A DNA stretch of 64,000 nt from Helopsaltes ochotensis. Its lineage: Eukaryota; Chordata; Aves; Passeriformes; Locustellidae. The stretch lies in contig VXBM01000008.1 in NCBI GenBank assembly GCA_013400155.1, positions 1 to 64,000 on the forward strand, in the 5' to 3' direction. Made by a program: the position numbers and the translations under genes. Below are positions 23,480 through 36,900 of the stretch, piece by piece. Numbering within the stretch: position 1 is the stretch's first letter; every line of letters begins with the position of its first letter. Below the pieces are notes generated by a model. The model saw nothing but the letters and a program-made list of their open reading frames with translations. It was not told the origin of the DNA and made no database searches.

Positions 23480-23744
23480 GGAAGGAAGGAAGGAAGGAAG
23501 GAAGGAAGGAAGGAAGGAAGGAAGGAAGGAAGGAAGGAAGGAAGGAAGGAAGGAAGGAAGGAAGGAAGGANNNNNNNNNNNNNNNNNNNNNNNNNNNNNN
23601 NNNNNNNNNNNNNNNNNNNNNNNNNNNNNNNNNNNNNNNNNNNNNNNNNNNNNNNNNNNNAAGGAAGGAAGGAAGGAAGGAAGGAAGGAAGGAAGGAAGG
23701 AAGGAAGGAAGGAAGGAAGGAAGGAAGGAAGGAAGGAAGGAAGG
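23480..23744 (+). repeat. (GGAA)n microsatellite containing an assembly gap
   Basis: Perfect GGAA units run from 23480 to 23570 (about 22 copies) and from 23661 to about 23744 (about 21 copies) on both sides of 90 undetermined bases. The repeat phase does not carry across the gap: a pure array would need a gap length of 3 modulo 4, while 90 is 2 modulo 4. The gap size is therefore an estimate or the array is interrupted inside. GGAA is the core ETS-factor binding word. The array starts about 135 bases after the CpG-dense patch. Confidence 0.97.
23571..23660. other. Assembly gap (90 N)
   Basis: Ninety undetermined bases inside the GGAA array. Open frames running through it are artefacts of the N run and the repeat. 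Confidence 1.
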
Positions 23745-26724
23745 GAAAAAACCCCCCAAGATTCTAAACCAAATGTATGGTAACCACTGAGGGAAAAAAA
23801 TAAAATTATGCAGCTGTTTGTGCCTTTTGAACTCAAAAGCCACCTGGACAAAGACTTGACAGAGAGGTAAATAATAATAATATAATCTTTAAATGTTTGA
23901 CATTAAAATAATTTTGTGATCCCTTTGTACCCCTAGGTCTAGGGGAGGTAGAACCTTAAGGCACCTCTGCATAAACATAAGGAAATCTCAGCCTGTATTG
24001 TTGTATTTTCATACAGAGAAAAAATCTGAATTCTTGTGCAAATCTCGTCTTCTGAATCTATAAATTTGGATACAATTAATCCAGATAAAATGAAACGGAG
24101 CTCAAAACTTTTACCTGGCTAGACAACTCTTCCTTGTGGAATTTGTTGCTTATTTATCAAACAGACAGATAACAATCTTCTTATTTGCTGACATTCTGAA
24201 ATATTTTGAACCTTAAATCCTAACACAGAATGTGTTAAAGTGTGGGAAGATCTGTGTGAAATACTAGAATGAGAGTTGCTCAGAAATAGAAATAAACAGA
24301 CTAAAGACACTCAGTTTCTGCATATGGAAAGCATAAAGACAAAAATCTGAGTATCATGCTATTATTAATTCACCTGCCTGCAAATTAAGCCAGCCTACAC
24401 AGTTACTCTTTTCTAAATGTAGAAAAATTAGGCTGCTTCCTTTCTCACAGTGATGATTTATTTTTCATAATGAACAACTAAGTAACAACAGAACCAACAT
24501 TTGGTATTAAGGAAAGGAAGCACTATAATCACAAATGGTCTTTTGGTACCCAATTCCTTAATGCAATGAAAAATTTGCATGGTTTTTAACATTAGCATGA
24601 GGTACAACCCTTGCTATACACTAAAGAAATTAAGTACATTCTGAACCTCACTAAACTAGCACACACTTAAGCTGTTTGGAGAGTAAGGATGTATTGGTGT
24701 AGCTACTTACAGTTAAGTTTACACTGAGCAAAAGCATAAATGAGTAAATAGCATAGAATTCCCAGGTTCTCTGTAAATAAACTTCAGTTGGATAACACAT
24801 GGAAAAAATGTATGCACAAATATGACCCACCAATTTACTTAGCTACACATTTCCTTATTTTGGTTTCATGTTACTTGTTAAAATAACTGACCATAAATCC
24901 AGGTGATCTGAGTTTCCAATTAACTCTAAAATTTATCATCAATGAAAACAATTTTGTTTCTATATTATTCTTTTATTATTGTAACACTATCTAAATATCA
25001 TTCATTAAATTTTAATGGTTTTTTCCTGCAAATCTGGCTGGGGAGAAAATTATTTGCCTTGTTTTAGCTTTGATTATTCCATCAACTTTACAGGACTTCA
25101 GGATACTTCATTGACTCTGAAAGCTGTGAAAGTGGAAACACACCATACAAACTGTAATAGATGAGCAAAGACAAACCAAGCTTCTCTTGAAGTTCAGTAG
25201 ACAGCTACCCACTCGATAAGTGGATGGTGTGGAGGTTCTCTAGATACTGTGCACAGACACCAAAAAGCTATTGGGATTTCTCTGGCAAGCAGCGTTCTAC
25301 AGAACTGGAGAATCTCAGGTGCTCTTTCAGGAACTGCAAGCATAACTAATAGATGGGAGGTACTAACTTCTCATTGTACAGGCACTAGGAAAGCTACTTA
25401 TTCAGTTCCTCCTATTTTTTCTTCAAGATTCACTTACAAGACCAAATTTATTTAAGTAGTTTCAGGTCTTAAATGTGCAAGACTGTAGGCAGCCTTACTG
25501 CTGTCTCACTGGAACCTCCACCAGCTACAAAAGAGACAGGCTTGTGGTATGTGTGGGTGTGAGTGTGTGCACATGCAGCTAATGAGGGGCTGGATGTTCT
25601 TGCAAATAGGAAGTTTATTCTGAGAAATCATATAAAGTCATGACAAAAGAAAATCAATGCGATCTTTCTTTTTCCCCTCTGAAATATAATAATTTCTAAG
25701 TCTAATCCATGATTTTTGATCAGGTAGTCTCTTCAGAGTAGTAGAAAATATACAGAAAAAAGTAGACTTTTTTCAGGTTTCAAACAGTCTGAAAAGTGCA
25801 AGGTTTATAGTTACTGAAAGAACAAATAATTTCAATTTGAAGGTATTTTTTTCAGGTAGAGAAATAACAAGCAGAAGCCCAGAAGTACAGATGAGTAAGA
25901 ATGATTTATAACTAAAATTCAAGTGTCTGACCTGAATCATTCTGTTGTACCAATGATGGACTGAGAGCCAACATCCCTCACAGCCTTCGTTCTGTTTTAA
26001 GTCACTAAACACAGAAGCAAAATTTCAGAGTTCATTAAGGGCAACACATTTTTTGTGTTAATATAATAAATATCCTTAAACTTATTAAAAAATAGAAGTA
26101 CTTGCCTAAGAACATCTGTGAAATTAAAAAACCCAAAACTGTGGACTTCCAATTGTCCACCTTCTCAAAGAAAATAAGTTCAGCAGCCTGAAAAGCTGTG
26201 GTGGTTACATGATACATGTATAAGCTTAGTGTGGCTGGGATGAAAGCAGAAAAATATTTCTAAAAAATTAAAAATAGGACAATTATGTGTAGGGAAAACT
26301 AATTTTAAATTATGGTCTGCCAGATTTACTCCTATCTCCACTAGGACAGCTGCCAGTACTTTGATATTGTTACAAACATAATTGGAGGGGGGGCAGTGAG
26401 GGAAACTCATACATATTCCATCATCCTTTCTCCCACAGACTGGGAACAGTCAGCCCAAAGGCTTAAGAGGTGAACATCTGGGATATGTTCCCACACATAT
26501 ATAGGAATGAGTCTGAGGATGATTTTTTTATCTCTTCTGCATACACATGCACGCATACATGCAAAAATAGACCGCTACACTCTATTTACCTCACAGATAT
26601 ATACTGGCTCTTTTCCTAAGAGGAAGTGGGTGAAAATCAGCACACATCAGGGCTTCTACATTTCTGTTTTATTCAACAAATATGCATGTCACCTTCACAC
26701 ACATAGACATATACATGCACATCT

Positions 26725-26730
<6 letters not shown>
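23745..26730. other. Unique AT-rich non-coding DNA, no gene seen
   Basis: Frames are at most about 80 codons. A short degenerate TG/GTGTG stretch lies at about 25549-25575. No gene, RNA or mobile element was recognised. Confidence 0.55.
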
Positions 26731-26762
<32 letters not shown>

Positions 26763-26779
26763 TGCATGTGTGTGTGTGT
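26731..26779. repeat. Compound (AT)n-(TG)n microsatellite
   Basis: An AT run of about 13-14 units at 26732-26758 is followed after a few bases by a short TG run at about 26766-26779. It is set in a longer stretch (about 26530-26800) rich in ACACA/CATAC words. Confidence 0.95.
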
Positions 26780-29700
26780 ATGCACATCGATGTATTTATC
26801 TAAAGTGATCAAAGTCATAAGGGTAAAGACATGCATACACTTGATTTTGAATATAGTGGTGATTTCCAGCAGTAAACTATCTCACAACCTGTCACGAAAA
26901 ATGCTACCTGCTATCAGTTAGTGTTATTGCCACCTTCTTACTCCAATATAAAATACAAGGCTCTTACTATCATTATCTTTTTAAAAAAATACTCATGTAT
27001 AATGCTCTCATTCTGTTAATTTATTTCAGGTAAGCAGCTGAAGCCAGTTTTCATGAAAATAGCCTGGTACTTTATGCAACTTCACATGACAGATCCAGCT
27101 CATCATGTTCCATCTAATTTTCTTAGCTAGGTGACTGTCACAGAGGAGTGCATTGTACACAGGGGGTGTCACAAAGAGCCTCTTTCTCATCCTTCCCGCA
27201 GCAATTTGCAGAGCCTTGGGAAGGACAACCACTCCACTGCCCCATGCAAAGGTTTTCAGTGTGTCTTCCCGTTTGTAAGAGGGAGTTCTCTGCAGTACTC
27301 CAAGCCTATGTCACCTGAGGAAGGCTGATCTTCCTCCTGAAAGTTCACAGTGGATGTTTATCACTCAAAGGCAGAAGAACAATTTATAACAAAGAGTCAC
27401 AAAAGAGAGAAATGGCTCTTTGTACCACCTGACTTTGTTACATGACTAGAGCCTAACCCATCATGTTTCAGTGGCTTTTATTCGAATGTTAGCTAGTATA
27501 AAGCAGAATTTCATAAAAATATTTCTATGTGCTAGGAAAATGTATTGCACTCCACAACACCCTGAAATTCTTTTTTCACGCAATACTGACAGTTTGACAT
27601 TTAGAGATTGATGGTATGACTGATTCTCCGAGTCAGACGATGACATCTGTGCAGAAGGTTTTGTTTGTCTTTATCATCTGGATCCGCTCTGCAGTCCCTT
27701 TTGTATCACTTAGGAAAACACCACATTAACATGTTGTTCTTGCAAAAAATAAGGAAGCATTATTTTAATTCTTTTACAGACAAAAGTAGAGAAAGCGATA
27801 TTCCTAAATTAACATAGACATTTGAGGTAGGGCTATGGACAGAAATCAGAGAAACTGAGCCCTGGCTCAGTCTCTCATCTGCTGGACATCCATTCTCCAT
27901 CTTAGAATGATGTTCCACTCTTTGGAAACCTGAACATACCATCTTCCAATGGTTTGTAACCAGCTGCCAGGATTCATAACCAGGGGAAAGAAAAAGACAC
28001 AAACAGAAAAGACAGAACAGAACCTGCAGAACAACACTCTCAAAGTCAGAAAAAAATTCCTCATGTTGCTGTGCCATGTTATATCATCCTTTGGGCAATA
28101 AAATTGAAGAAATATTGTTAATCTGGTCAATTATCATCAACAGAAGTTTATTCCCTAAGTTTCAGCAATGAGAGGTAAAATAATTATTTGCAGTCCTGGC
28201 TGAACTATTCATTTGGAAGAGATGGTATTAATGGCCCTTTTCCTCCTTGTGAAATGACTGGGCAAGTCATACTCTTGGACCCATACTAAGTACAGCAAAG
28301 AAAAATGTTCTCATTTTTCTGAAGTGAGGTACATACAGATGCAGACACTTGATTGAGTTTTCCAAAGAAATAAAGACTAGCAGATAGGCCTGTCAGAGCA
28401 GAATAGAAGCTGACTTCTAGTCTCATTAGATAGAAAAGGATATAAAAAAAAGTCTAGTTTCCTTCTAATTATTTCAAGCTGAGATGACAAAGAGGAGGAA
28501 ACATTTTTTAAAATATTTGTTGATATTTTGCTTTGGCATGTTAAGTATTGGCTTATATTTCTTTTGTTCAAATATTTATGCTACCAAAACACACCAGTAG
28601 AACTGTTTTTTAAACTGACATACACAAGCATTCACAGAAACTGAATATTCTGTCCTTCTACATGGCAATTTATTTTAGAAAAGTTCTTTTATCAGTCCAA
28701 TCAGAGCAAGGAAATAGCAGCACACAACTTACCTGGCCCATCACTACAGCTAGAATATCAAATATTCTGAGAACCTATTCACAGGCATGCCATAGAATAA
28801 AAATTTTAGTCACTAATACATGGTTTGATTAATCTCAAGTAACAAAGAAATCCTCCAAAACATGATCTGATTGCAAATATTTTTTTCAGGAGCAGAGGAG
28901 TACATTGGTTCTGTAAATTATTCATCTAAACCTTATAAATATGTATTTTATAACAGCAGGGTATACTAATCTATAACTTCCCCTAATAACCTGAATTAAA
29001 TGTGAACTGTAAATAAAAATTTTAAGAGGTTGTGTGGCCTTTTAATGTTTTTGATCAGCAAAATTTCAAAGGGCTTTCTTCTGCATTTTAGATTTTGAAA
29101 TACCATCAAGTCTAGGCTCAATTTTGTTCAAAGGCTTGATGAAACTCTCAAAACTGTAGTGAAATATTTCCTTATTCTGATTGAAGGGGAAGGAGAAAAG
29201 GTTCACTTTCCTTTTGAGTGTTTATTTGCCAGAGTTCAGTAAGACAGAAATACTAAAGCAAGGCATGTTGCAGATCCGGCATATGAAAGTGACATTCGGT
29301 GTTTTGGCTACCTCCTTGTGCCTTCACTGAATATGAACCAGCTACATGAGCATTATGAAATGAGCACTGGCACATGACCTGAAAAATTCACCCAGTCCCT
29401 CGGGGGGCTGCACGTGTGTATCAGGCTGTGATTTCCACCTGAAGCTGCATCCATGTGCACGTGCTGGAGCTTTGGCTGCCTGCAGGACCTCTTGTATGCA
29501 TGTGTGCTGGTACAAGTGTGCATGTGCCAGACCAGGGTCAGGCATCCATTTACACAACACTTGCATTTTGGTGGAGCATTGTGCAGCCATTTCCAGCTAG
29601 GCAGCAGCAGCTGTGAAGTCCTTAGGAAAAACTGGCAGGAGAAATTTGCCTGCTGGGATTATAGGGCTTGTACTCTGAATGTCCCAATAGGTTTCTGAGA

Positions 29701-32700
29701 AATAACATGCAGAATTAATTTAATTTGGTTTTTCTGTTGGCAGCCTTCAGTTTGCAGCATTTAGGGTGTGCTTGGTAACCTTGGGCAAGGAGGAGGGAAA
29801 TTACCATTTTGGCAGGTAACCACATCATGTATTTCACCATAAAACCATTTGGATTCACAGTGCTTACTAGAAATTGTTTTGGTAAATTGTGGCTGAATTT
29901 TATTGACCTCTCCATATATGTACCTTTTCTGGACAGTTTATTCTAATCAGTTAGGTAAAACCTTTGACTTTAGCTTGATTGTTTCTTTCTGTTTTCTATC
30001 GTTTACTCATACATGTTCATTTCAGAGAATAATCAAATTCCTCTTAAGCCAGGAAACTCAATAACTGAGAAAGTCAAAGTTTTGGGCTCAAGAAGATGCT
30101 CTAGTAATGTGGAACACTTAGGCCCCATTTAGCCATGATAAGGTTACTATGGTGACAGTGTAATTTCAAGGGAGTGCTTGAGAACTATCTAGAAGATATA
30201 AAGCTTTGGCTTATCTTTTCATGTAAGGCCCTGCTGACAGCTGTTTACTCTGATTCTTCCTAAAACATAAACTCCCAATCCTCATTGGTAACGTGCCAAA
30301 CACAGTTACGTTGAGATTCCAGCCTGCTCATTAAAGCTCCCTAAAATCTTTATATCCCTTCCTATCCTTTTTTAACTTTTACAATCTTCTTTTAAAACCA
30401 AACAAGTAGTTTCTAATTCCCCCATCTCCTTATTCACAGAAAGATGTTTCCACATGAGAGTTGATATCTTTGTACCTAATGTGTGTTTTAATATGTAACA
30501 GTTTTTAGAAGATTTTAGGATCTTTTTCAAAACAAAGGTGCTTTCTTAATTAAAAAATACATCAAAACTGAAATTACAGGGAATCATGGTAGTGCTGCTG
30601 TGACAAGGATCTGTCAGCTATTTAATACAATATTTGCTGCCTGAAAGGAGAAGGAAATACTTCATATCAAAATACCATATTCAGATTTCTTTCAAAGACA
30701 AAAAGCACAAGAAGAATACTTAGACCTAGCCTAAATCACATATCCTTAGTTGTATACATATGCATATTATTGTAAAAAGATAGTCACTAATTATTTGTGA
30801 TCTATTTGGTTCCATTTTCAGGATGCAGTATGCCAGCCAGAAGAAGGAACGTAATTTATCAGTCCTGATGTGCAGTGTTGCGCTGACAATGGTGAAGACA
30901 CTGGTAATAAATTGAGCCAAAGGAGATTCCTCCAAATTAAATCCATATTACATTTTTTTCTTCATAAAGAGGAGGGGAAACCTGATCATTTACCAGAGGT
31001 AGAAAAGGATTCATGCAGAAAGGAGGTACCTTTTATTCTGAGTTTTGTATTTGTTATCATTAACAAAGCAAGGTACTAAAATTCAGCATTTTGAATCCCC
31101 TTCTTAATATACTGTACTGCTAGTTTTCTATGTTCTCATTGCAATCGGTGTAGCTCTGGATGCCATTGAGCAGCTGTTCTTCCTTTGAGGACCTATAACT
31201 AAAACTAATGGGAAAGGCCTGTGAAATAAATAAGGCCATTGACTGAATTTAACATTACCTGCAGAAAGGCAGAATGTGATAATTCTGTAACTCCTTGAGT
31301 CATTCCCATTCCAAGGTTTTAGAAGAAAGGAGGTGTTTCATGGTGTGTATGAAAATATCTAGCTCTCTCTTGCACCTTCCTTAGGGCTAGTGTCCATCTA
31401 TTTCAAGATTTTGGGGCACAATGTAATTTTTAGAAGTTTAACCAGGGAATGTGGGAAAGAGTAGAGAAAATTTTCACCAAGTACAATGAATCCCCATCCC
31501 ATCTTGAGTGCACAAGAACTGCTATACTGTGTCAGATAAAAGAACCATCTAGGCCCACATCCTTCTGAGATTAGCTAGGCACAGATACCTCAGAAAAAGC
31601 ACTAAGAAAAGAGGGTCTTTCCCAGTCTGTCCTTAAAGCTCTTAGATATAGGCTCTTCATCTGAAGCTAACTTGGCCAATTTTTAAATGTCCTAAAATGG
31701 CTCTATCCAGAAATGTGATTTAAACTATTTATATCTCTCAAAAACATCACATTAGAATGATCTGAAGGAGCTATTTCATCTGCTCCATAATATGAAGTAT
31801 GACAAAATGTTGATTTTCTTCTCAAACTCAGTTTAGACCTGGCCCTTTCTACTTTTCTTTCTTTCCAAGTTTTTCCTTTTCCTACCAGTTTTTCCTTTTT
31901 TGAGTTCACAGTGTTTATCTGCTTGAAACCTCTTTTACTTGTACAGACTTTCAGCTGAAAAAGATCCTGATGTAGAAAATTCATTTGCCACATGACTGTG
32001 GGAAGGATATCTCATCAGTTGTTGAATGGCTACTAAATACAGCAGTCATGGGGAGGGCTTGAGGCACGGGGCAGGGAGTGGTTTTGCAGAACCTGACTTC
32101 TCATGGGTAGGTGCTTTCTACCAGTACTTTGTCCTGGTCACAGCACTGCCCTGATCAATCACTCCCATTTGGCATCGGGGTCTGGCACACAGGGACATGC
32201 TGAATAATCCTGTCTGATCTGTGAGGTCCTGAGGAGGGGCAGCTACCAGGGACCTGCATGGAAAACATGCTTGACCTATGCACTGCTACTGAGGAGTGTG
32301 AGAAGGGGTAAATCATATTGAGTCTCACATTCAGCATGCAAGACATGACAATTGAATCCTGGACTCTGCTTACAGAAGTGCCTTCTAAAATGGGGCACAA
32401 TCCCAGAAACTCTGAGGAATTAGGGGCAGTTGTCAAAATTTTAATGGTCATATAGAAGGGACCATGGGGAAATGGTCATGGATGCTAAACAAAAATGTTT
32501 CTACCTATCTTTGAAATGAAGTTGTTCTGAAAAAAGTTGCTCTCTATTTGGATTGTTTTCTTCTAGCAGATACCCCACAAAACCCCGGTACCTAAGTTTT
32601 CTCTATAATTTCCTTTTTTCAAATTGTTTCTGCCTCTAGAAAGAGCTTTTGAATAGATACATATTGTAGTGATAATGTAACTAAAATTATCATCCACCCA

Positions 32701-33895
32701 TACACTTGCAATTGATTTTCCTCTAAAGCTGGTCTTTTCTGTATAGTTCTTGCATCTAATTATCATCAATTTGAGCTCAGGAAGGAAATGATCTAACAAT
32801 GAAGAGATCAATTATCTTAGCAGCAAAAGGGAAAAAAATCAAATTAGTAAACTGGCAATTTTAGACGGCAATTTGATCTTTGGGACATGTGGTGCTAAGA
32901 ACAATGCAGAAAACAACTTGTCTTGTGGAAAGTCAATTGAATTCAGCATAACAGTATTGGAGGCTTCTGTCAATGAACTGTCAGAGTAATTAATTTCCAT
33001 CCAATATCTGACCATAACAAAGTGTTCTGTGCAAAATATATTTAAGACAACCCAAGGAATCGTGATTATACATTGATCTGAAAGAGAATGACGTCATCCT
33101 CTGAGGATATGGTCTGTTTTGTTATACAGGAATACTTCACCAGAGTCAAACATAATGATTTATTAACACACGAGAAGTACCCTGGCAGGCATAGTTAATA
33201 TTTTAGTACTGCAAGCGATGGAATGTGACAGCTTCACCCATCGTTCTGACCTTTATTTTTCTTCGTACCATAATTTCCTAGAACTTCCATTTATCTTGAG
33301 AACATGCAATTAGAGAGATCCTTTTAGATAAGCCACAATCATTTCTTACCTGCTGTTTGGATTTTTTTTCTAAACGAGGCTTGTTCTTCACAGTGCACCA
33401 TTCAAAACAGTTCAGAGAGGTTCACTGAGAGCAATAAAGTTGATAGACAAAACACAATAAAAGATACCAATTAGGAAGCTGAATATTTTAGACTAAAATT
33501 TTATTTTGAACACTTCATTATTTCAGGGAAGGCTGCATACCAAAAAAAGCACAGATAAACCATGGGGAGGGTAAAAACTGTTAAAAACTATAAGTGAAAA
33601 AGAGGAAGCAACTGAGTGACTGATTCATTAAATTTTAATGGATTGTCTCTAACTTCTGCTGTATAAGCTTCAGGAGCAATCAGTTTCCTTGCTACCAGTT
33701 GTAAAGATATATCATAGAACAAGAAACAAGAGAATTGAAAACAAAACCAGCAAGGCATGCTAATTAAGGAATCTCAAGAGCTAAATCCTATTTTGGTAAT
33801 TTGTAAGGTTGTTTTCCCATTCTTTCTCTAATATTATTTTATCATCTTCCTTCAAATTTTTAACTAATTTGAAAATAAAGGTATGTTTCCTTGTC
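26780..33895. other. Unique AT-rich non-coding DNA, no gene seen
   Basis: About 7 kb without recognised genes, RNA genes or young repeats. Open frames are 60-105 codons and show no known domain. A slightly GC-richer, CpG-poor patch at about 29390-29630 holds repeated GTGCACGTG/CATGTG-like words but no gene signal. Confidence 0.55.
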
Positions 33896-33945
33896 AAGTC
33901 TATATATTTTATATAGTCATATAGACTATATATATATAGTTAAGT
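33896..33945. repeat. AT-rich stretch with 9-bp-arm inverted repeat
   Basis: TATATAGTC at 33910-33918 and its reverse complement at 33924-33932 surround five bases, within a run of TATA/ATAT words. This is probably simple-sequence drift, not a site with a role. Confidence 0.6.
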
Positions 33946-36900
33946 ATAATATTTTAGTTTCTTGTAGAGCTGGGTGGACAGTTTAATTGCCTTCACACAA
34001 TAATCTTCATTTTTTCATTTACATGCCCAAGTCTAGAAGGTGACTGCTGTGTTTTCTGCAACAAAAGGAGAGAACAACATTACTAAATTTACCAGAAATA
34101 CTCTGAAAAAAGTTTTAAATATTTTGTGAACCCAGAAGAACTGAACTCACAAGAAAAGTAAGCAGGTAAGATCCATGCAGGCTAACTTTAGACTGGGGAG
34201 GCAGGTCCGTGAATTCCATCTGGAGTCACCCGGGAGAGATGCACTCCTCCAGCAGATGAATCAGAGCACACACTGTTAGGCTGCTGCTCTGAATCACTCT
34301 CTGCAGGTATTTCTTCTTTATTTTTAGGGAAGAGGAGCCTCAGAAAACCACCTCATGCAAATAGAAGCAAGTGCCAGTGCCATGAACCGTCTCTTCAGGT
34401 CTGTCAAAGGTGATAAAGGATACGCATAAACCCAGAACCTATGGTTAGACTTACCAAATCACTAAAATTAATTAGAATCTTCACTCTTATTTTCAAAAGT
34501 GCATTTAAAGTCAATGGGCGTTTAATTCCTAAATATCACTTGGCCCATTTCAAAAATTTACTATATTGATATGCCTCTGAAAAAATATCACCTTGGAAAA
34601 AATAAGCCTTTTGATTTATTTTCACATCAATGAACATGTGTGTGTAACCAAAGTGAGAGGTGTAGAACGAAAAGATGAGGGAAATATTTAGAACAAATAT
34701 TTCTCATGTTAAAGAGGTGACTCTCAACTCAGATTCTGGCACTCTTGAGTTTACTTGGCACGACACAAAAGCAAACAACGACATCTCAAAATTTAGCAGC
34801 TAGCTGTAAAAATGTATTGGTTGAAACTGAAAACTGGAATTGTTTCTGGAAGTAAACTAAATATGCCATTGCTAAGTATTCTTTATGGTTTTAAAATACA
34901 GTTTCAGGCACAGTATATGTAATTATTTTTTTCAGAGACTTTCTGTCTCTGACTACTTTGAATAAAAAATGTTTTCACTGTGTTTAAATAGCACATATTT
35001 AAAGATGAATTTCAGGCCATACTTAGTATCTGAGCAGTCCAATGTGACCAAAGACCCAAAACATTCTCCAACAGCAGAAAAGACACTAGCAATGTGGAAG
35101 CAGCCAGTAAATAATTTTGCTAAAAAGGCCCGTGCCTCTTTGCTTCTGTCTCCATTAATTCTTGACTAACCAGGAATAGCCAGTTATCCAGACTTGAATT
35201 CTGACCTATGTATTAAAACATTGCTCCATTACACAAACTATCTTGAAAGAAAGTCGAGTGACATCGTTGTTGACCCGAACCATAACCAGCATGCTTCCAC
35301 TGACCCTCTTAAGCATCTGGTGCACAAAATGAAAATTTTGCATGGTAAATTGTTGAAGAGCTGAAGTCAGTGCTGCACATTTTAGAAATAAAATATCAAC
35401 ATTTTTCTATGGAGAGAAAAATAAGGGGTTTAGATGCTGCAAGGAGTTCTACACCAATAATACTGAAGACTTGTAGTGTTCATTTGCCTTATTTGCTATT
35501 AAAACTAATGGTCCCTGCCCTCAGAATTGTGCTTAATGGGAGTTCTGAAGAAGTGAAAACTACTGTGTTAATTTCTCATCCCGTTTCAAAGATTCAGGCA
35601 AATTTGGCTTCCAGATGATACTCTATTGTAATGCCATTCCTTTCTGCAGTTGTGTGATTTGGGCTCTGCACCAGCTTCCAGCAAGGGAAATGGGGAATAG
35701 GATCTCATAGAAAAATCTCTCAGAATAGATGCAGAAAGGACACCCTGAAGTGGATGTCTAGAAATTAGGTACCACTACCTCATTGATAAGGTTCAGGCTG
35801 AAACCTTTTAATAAGATCAGGCTTGTTTCCCAGCTTCATTTACTGATATGCACCTAGTCTTATTTTAAGCACCAAAATCCAGGTTGTGGCATCCCTTTCC
35901 AGCCTTCATTGACCACAGAAGAGTCTGTCAGGCTCTTTGAGAGAAGTGAATTTACTTTGACACATCCTCAATGGAGGGACAGAGGACTGCAGAGAAAAGG
36001 CACAGTCTCTTGTGAGCACAGCAAACATCCATTTGGGGGGTCAGTGTGTTGAGGTATTTTTAAAAAACCCTAACGATAGTAAATTCCATAGGGATGCATC
36101 TAGCAGATCTAAGGCAGACAGGTGGCTGCTCCTCATCACCACATGATCTGTCCCTGACTCCAGGCCTCAGCTGCAGTTTTGTGGGAGCAGCTGTTTGCAA
36201 GTTCTAGTGCAATTTCTTTTTCATAGGTATCTTTGAAATGAAAAACAGGATCTTGAGAGAAAAAACAAAGAGAGAAAGAAAATGCACCTATTTTAGGATA
36301 TCTGTCTCGAGTCATCATTTAATCTGTAACAAAACCAGTGGAATTTTGTTTCACTCTCCATTTGGGGGTTTATTGTTAACAGAGTTACTCTTGCTGTTCA
36401 GACTTCAATTGTACAAAAACAAATGGACATGCCAGTGAGTATTGGAAACAGCAGAGCTCAATACTTCAACTAAACAAAAAATAATTAGGAATCCTTCAAT
36501 CTAGAGAACTTAGTGAATTAATTGCATTTTTCTGCTCCCTAGCTATTGAGCTGCAAATTTGAATCTATCACACATCCACTGGACCAGAAGAGGATTTATT
36601 TGCCATTTGAATGTTGCAGTTGCTCTTTGCTGAAGCAATACAGGCAAGACTGCAGAAAGCAGCATCTTTTCTTAGACTTCTGTCTTATATCTTTACAAAT
36701 GGAGGCTGGCATTATACTTCCCTGAACATAAAAATCAAAGCACTTCACTGGAGACACTGTCAATGGTAATTTTCTTATCATTACAGATCTTAATTAGAAA
36801 CCTCACCCTATGGAAATGAATACAAAGATCTGATAACAGTGCCAAACCTTGGCAGCCTTGGTCAAGGACCAGCTTACCTAATATGACACATGCCATTATC

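Noticed and set aside
23448..23843. Lys-Glu-Gly-Arg and Pro-Ser-Phe-Leu repeat proteins
   Set aside because: They are translations of the GGAA array through undetermined bases.
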